23,929 nucleotides of DNA, from positions 1-23,929 of IMG/VR virus record IMGVR_UViG_3300025889_000944. One strand, written 5' to 3'. Made by a program: the position numbers and the translations under genes. Positions 21,958 through 23,929 of the stretch are shown piece after piece. This stretch comes from a virus. Within the stretch, counting starts at the first letter, position 1. Every line of letters begins with the position of its first letter. A model generated the notes under the pieces. It did not search any database, was not told the origin of the DNA, and saw only the letters and a program-made list of their open reading frames with translations.

Positions 21958-22123
21958 GCTCTATTAGCTTTCTTAAATCTTTTGCTATTTGTAATGCTTT
22001 GTTTAATTTTCTTAAAGCTATATCTCGTTGTATCTTAACTTGTTCACACTCTGCTCTTGCTTGATCTCTCTCTTGTCTTAATTTTAAAAAAGTATTCTCT
22101 CCTATTTTATTTACCTTGTCCAC
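21938..22123 (-). CDS. Small coiled-coil protein (61 aa, GTG start)
   Basis: A 61-aa frame without any later Met, so the start is the GTG at 22123; an AGGA-type ribosome binding site lies about eight bases upstream. Seen: the whole chain is one charged helix with heptad character (LKLRQERDQARAECEQVKIQ, then RDIALRKLNKALQIAKDLRK), with one Cys. No family recognised. It overlaps the upstream 51-mer by 17 bases and the downstream four-Cys gene by 20. It may be a dimerising partner of a small packaging or regulatory protein; function unknown. Confidence 0.6.
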   Translation of the reverse strand: MDKVNKIGENTFLKLRQERDQARAECEQVKIQRDIALRKLNKALQIAKDLRKLIEHGTETK

Positions 22124-22262
22124 GATCTTTTCCTTTCCCTCGTTGTCTGCGTTTATTTTTATTCATTGTACTTGTTATTGGTTTTCTACCAATAGAAGTT
22201 CCTTTTACAGTTTTAGTGTATTCAACAGTTGCACCAAATAAATTACCTTTTTTTTTTGCCAT
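22107..22262 (-). CDS. Basic 51-aa protein overlapping the small terminase end
   Basis: A 51-aa frame starting MAKKKGNLFGATVEYTKTVK and ending in Arg/Lys/Gly-rich text (NKNKRRQRGKGKDRGQGK). It overlaps the terminase gene by 20 bases, where a run of ten A codes for Lys in both frames. GAAGA in the terminase codons may serve as a weak ribosome binding site. The composition and the tight fit into the gap support coding. No homolog known; a basic peptide next to the small terminase could touch DNA. A slip on the A run would fuse it to the terminase. Confidence 0.55.
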   Translation of the reverse strand: MAKKKGNLFGATVEYTKTVKGTSIGRKPITSTMNKNKRRQRGKGKDRGQGK

Positions 22263-22629
22263 CTTCTATTTCTTCAGCTTTAGCATCTATTATTAATGGT
22301 AATGGTTCAACAATAGACTCGGTTTGTGTTCTATCTTTCATGCCTAGATAGTTTTTACTTAACCAAATCTGCATATGGGTATTATCTTTTTTAACAGCCT
22401 TATCCCACATCTTCTTTCTTAAACTAGCTTTACCCTTTTCTTTAAACTGCTCTACAATATCTGCATAATTTCGTTTAAGTGTTTTAGCTGATATATTTAA
22501 TACACTAGCAATTTCATAGTCTGGACAGCCAATAGATGCTAGATTCTTTAAGATTTCTATATCGACCACTATTTTGGGTCTACCAGCACCTTGCCTCTTT
22601 ACTGTCTTATTTGCCTTAATTTTGTCCAT
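22243..22629 (-). CDS. terS: Probable terminase small subunit (HTH protein)
   Basis: A 128-aa protein. Seen: a basic N-terminus KRQGAGRPKIVVDIEILKNL, then a helix-turn-helix CPDYEIASVLNISAKTLKRN (about 35-55), helices KGKASLRKKMWDKAVKKDNT and MQIWLSKNYLGMKDRTQ, and a charged end. GRP-K, the HTH and WLSKNYLGM are common in phage small terminase and DNA-binding packaging proteins. Known: TerS recognises the pac or cos site and feeds DNA to TerL. Unlike most phages, it is not next to terL; eleven small genes lie between. Its start overlaps the methylase end by 14 bases. A related transcription regulator is the alternative. Confidence 0.78.
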   Translation of the reverse strand: MDKIKANKTVKRQGAGRPKIVVDIEILKNLASIGCPDYEIASVLNISAKTLKRNYADIVEQFKEKGKASLRKKMWDKAVKKDNTHMQIWLSKNYLGMKDRTQTESIVEPLPLIIDAKAEEIEDGKKKR

Positions 22630-23734
22630 TTTCCAACTCTGCTTTCATTCCTGTAAAGTTCTCCCATCTCTTAATTATAATATCACAGTATATAGGGTCA
22701 AACTCCATAATAAAACAATCTAAATTATGTTTTTCTCCAGCAATTAATGTACTTCCTGAACCACCAAAATAATCAGCTATTGTTTTAGATGTTAAATTAA
22801 ATCTTTTAATAATCCATTCCATTAATGATACTGGTTTTTGGGTTGGGTGTACTCTATTTTTCTTCTCTGATGATTGAGTAAATTGTCTAACAACAGATCT
22901 AAAATTACCCCATGCTAACTCACAATCGGTTTGATCGGATTGTCCATTGTTTTTATCCCATACAAGCCAACATTCACTGTCAGGTAAAACAGAACAATAA
23001 TAATTTGCACCCCACCATATTTGCTTTGCGTTAGGATATAAACCATATATTAATTTAAAAGAGTCTTTTGCAATTTCATTATTATCATCTCCCAAAATAT
23101 CTTTTTTATAATTTTTAGATAAAACACCACTTTTTGATACTGCGTTCATTCCATAAGGAGGGTCAGTATGTATTAAATCAGGATATACTCCATTCATAAG
23201 TTTATCAACATCTGTTAAATTTGTACTATCCCCACACATAACTCTATGATTACCAAGTTTCCAAATATCTCCTAGTTTAGATATAGGTTCTTCAGGTGCT
23301 TCAGGAACTTCATCTTCATCAGTTAAACCTTGTTTCTCGTCAAATAATATATCATTTAATTGATCTTCGTTAAAACCTAATAAGTCTAATTTAAAATCTT
23401 TAGCTTCTAATTCTTTTATTTCCATTTTAAGTAATTCACTATCCCACTCGGATTCTTCAGCAGTTCTATTATCAGCTATTCTATATGCGTTTATCTGTTC
23501 AGGTGTAAGATTGTCAGCAATAGTTATTGGTACTTCTTTCAGACCCAATTTTTTACTTGCTCTATACCTAGTATGTCCAACAACAATAATTCTATCCTTA
23601 TCAATTACAATCGGTTGTCTAAAGCCATATTCTTTTAAAGACATAGCCACCTTTTCAATAGCTGAATCTTTTAATTTTCTTGGGTTATTTTCATAAGGTT
23701 TAATTGTATTTATATCGGCTGTTTCTATCTTCAT
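22616..23734 (-). CDS. ParB-like domain fused to N6-adenine/N4-cytosine DNA methyltransferase
   Basis: A 372-aa protein with two parts. Seen: residues 1-115 are ParB/Srx-like (IKPYENNPRK, SLKEYGFRQPIVIDKDRII, GHTRYRASKKLGL, LTPEQINAYRIADNR). Residues about 150-360 are an MTase in beta-class order: target/catalytic motif DPPY at 191-194 comes first, then HPTQKP at 296-301, then the AdoMet motif DYFGGSGST at 321-329. Known: such ParB-MTase fusions occur in phages and plasmids, usually near packaging genes; methylation can protect DNA from host restriction or mark it. The target sequence cannot be read from the gene. It overlaps the small terminase start, suggesting a link to packaging. Confidence 0.88.
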   Translation of the reverse strand: MKIETADINTIKPYENNPRKLKDSAIEKVAMSLKEYGFRQPIVIDKDRIIVVGHTRYRASKKLGLKEVPITIADNLTPEQINAYRIADNRTAEESEWDSELLKMEIKELEAKDFKLDLLGFNEDQLNDILFDEKQGLTDEDEVPEAPEEPISKLGDIWKLGNHRVMCGDSTNLTDVDKLMNGVYPDLIHTDPPYGMNAVSKSGVLSKNYKKDILGDDNNEIAKDSFKLIYGLYPNAKQIWWGANYYCSVLPDSECWLVWDKNNGQSDQTDCELAWGNFRSVVRQFTQSSEKKNRVHPTQKPVSLMEWIIKRFNLTSKTIADYFGGSGSTLIAGEKHNLDCFIMEFDPIYCDIIIKRWENFTGMKAELENGQN

Positions 23735-23735
23735 A

Positions 23736-23929
23736 TTATCCTTTTAGTAATTTAGTTAGTAAAGTCCATAGTTTAGGGTTTTGTTTAAATACTTTCTCGT
23801 AACCATCTCCCACAGCTTGTGCAATAGGTTCTTCTCCTCGTTTATTTACATCTATGTCGGCATGATTAATAATTATATGAAATAACTCGTGCATTATCGT
23901 ATTGAATAGCTTTAATCCTTTTACCCTTT
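23736..23929 (-). CDS. HExxH metallopeptidase-like protein (5' end outside window)
   Basis: The last 64 codons of a gene whose start lies beyond the right edge. Seen: TIMHELFHIIINHADI, an HExxH zinc-binding helix, then KRGEEPIAQAVGDGYEKVFK and QNPKLWTLLTKLL to the stop. The EE...A.A.GDG...VF..NP pattern resembles a small putative metallopeptidase that lies upstream of terminase genes in many phages (HELLHA ... EE ... LANGL...V..DNP). The third ligand may be one of the Glu residues after the helix. Substrate is unknown. One base separates its stop from the methylase ATG, so they are coupled. Confidence 0.75.
   Translation of the reverse strand, partial: RVKGLKLFNTIMHELFHIIINHADIDVNKRGEEPIAQAVGDGYEKVFKQNPKLWTLLTKLLKG

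Noticed and set aside
1-23929. tRNA genes, CRISPR arrays, integrase or attachment sites
   Set aside because: I read both strands for cloverleaf ends, regular repeats and integrase motifs and saw none; by-eye reading could still miss a divergent tRNA.

Overview
The window is a densely packed structural half of a tailed phage (Caudoviricetes) genome. Every gene I accept lies on the minus strand, so transcription and translation run from the right end to the left. The DNA is strongly AT-rich, with many AAA/GAA/AAT codons, and stop and start codons are joined by ATGA or TAATG overlaps throughout. The head-neck-tail-fibre order, a long tape measure protein, a tail tube and a tail assembly chaperone frameshift, with no sheath or baseplate wedge genes, point to a siphovirus. 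LamG/SPRY and triple-repeat fibre proteins, and several small proteins that I recall mainly from marine viral genomes, suggest an uncultured marine phage of an AT-rich Gram-negative host. A SAR11-like alphaproteobacterium is my guess, not something the sequence proves.

Region by region, in transcription order. (1) 23929-21351: the end of an HExxH metallopeptidase, a ParB-like/DNA methyltransferase fusion, the probable small terminase, and a chain of tiny proteins: a basic 51-mer, a coiled coil, a four-cysteine HiPIP-like protein, a basic 90-mer and a 35-mer. (2) 21332-18673: an unusual block of membrane and exported proteins between the small and large terminase. It holds a 214-aa exported Cys protein, a 60-aa single-TM protein, a 38-aa membrane peptide nested out of frame, a 438-aa exported Glu-rich protein, a 90-aa TM-coiled-coil protein and a 73-aa exported protein. 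I think it is an envelope or lysis module. (3) 18704-13456: large terminase, portal, Mu F-like head protein, scaffold and major capsid protein. A GAAA-tetraloop hairpin follows the capsid gene. (4) 13397-10887: head-tail joining genes, including a 40-aa membrane peptide, then HK97 gp10-like, tail terminator, small acidic and basic proteins, and tail tube. (5) 10877-7190: tail chaperone with a dnaX-like -1 frameshift signal, tape measure, and distal tail proteins. (6) 7190-1: tip/host-specificity protein J, four fibre or adhesin proteins, and the start of an M15-type zinc peptidase that is probably the endolysin.

No integrase, repressor, replication gene, tRNA, CRISPR array or insertion sequence is visible. 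There is no gene-free stretch over 300 bases; the small gaps hold ribosome binding sites or the short ORFs listed. The best-supported notable element is the programmed frameshift at 10499-10533. The best candidate for undescribed biology is the membrane/exported cassette between the terminase subunits, with its nested small ORF.
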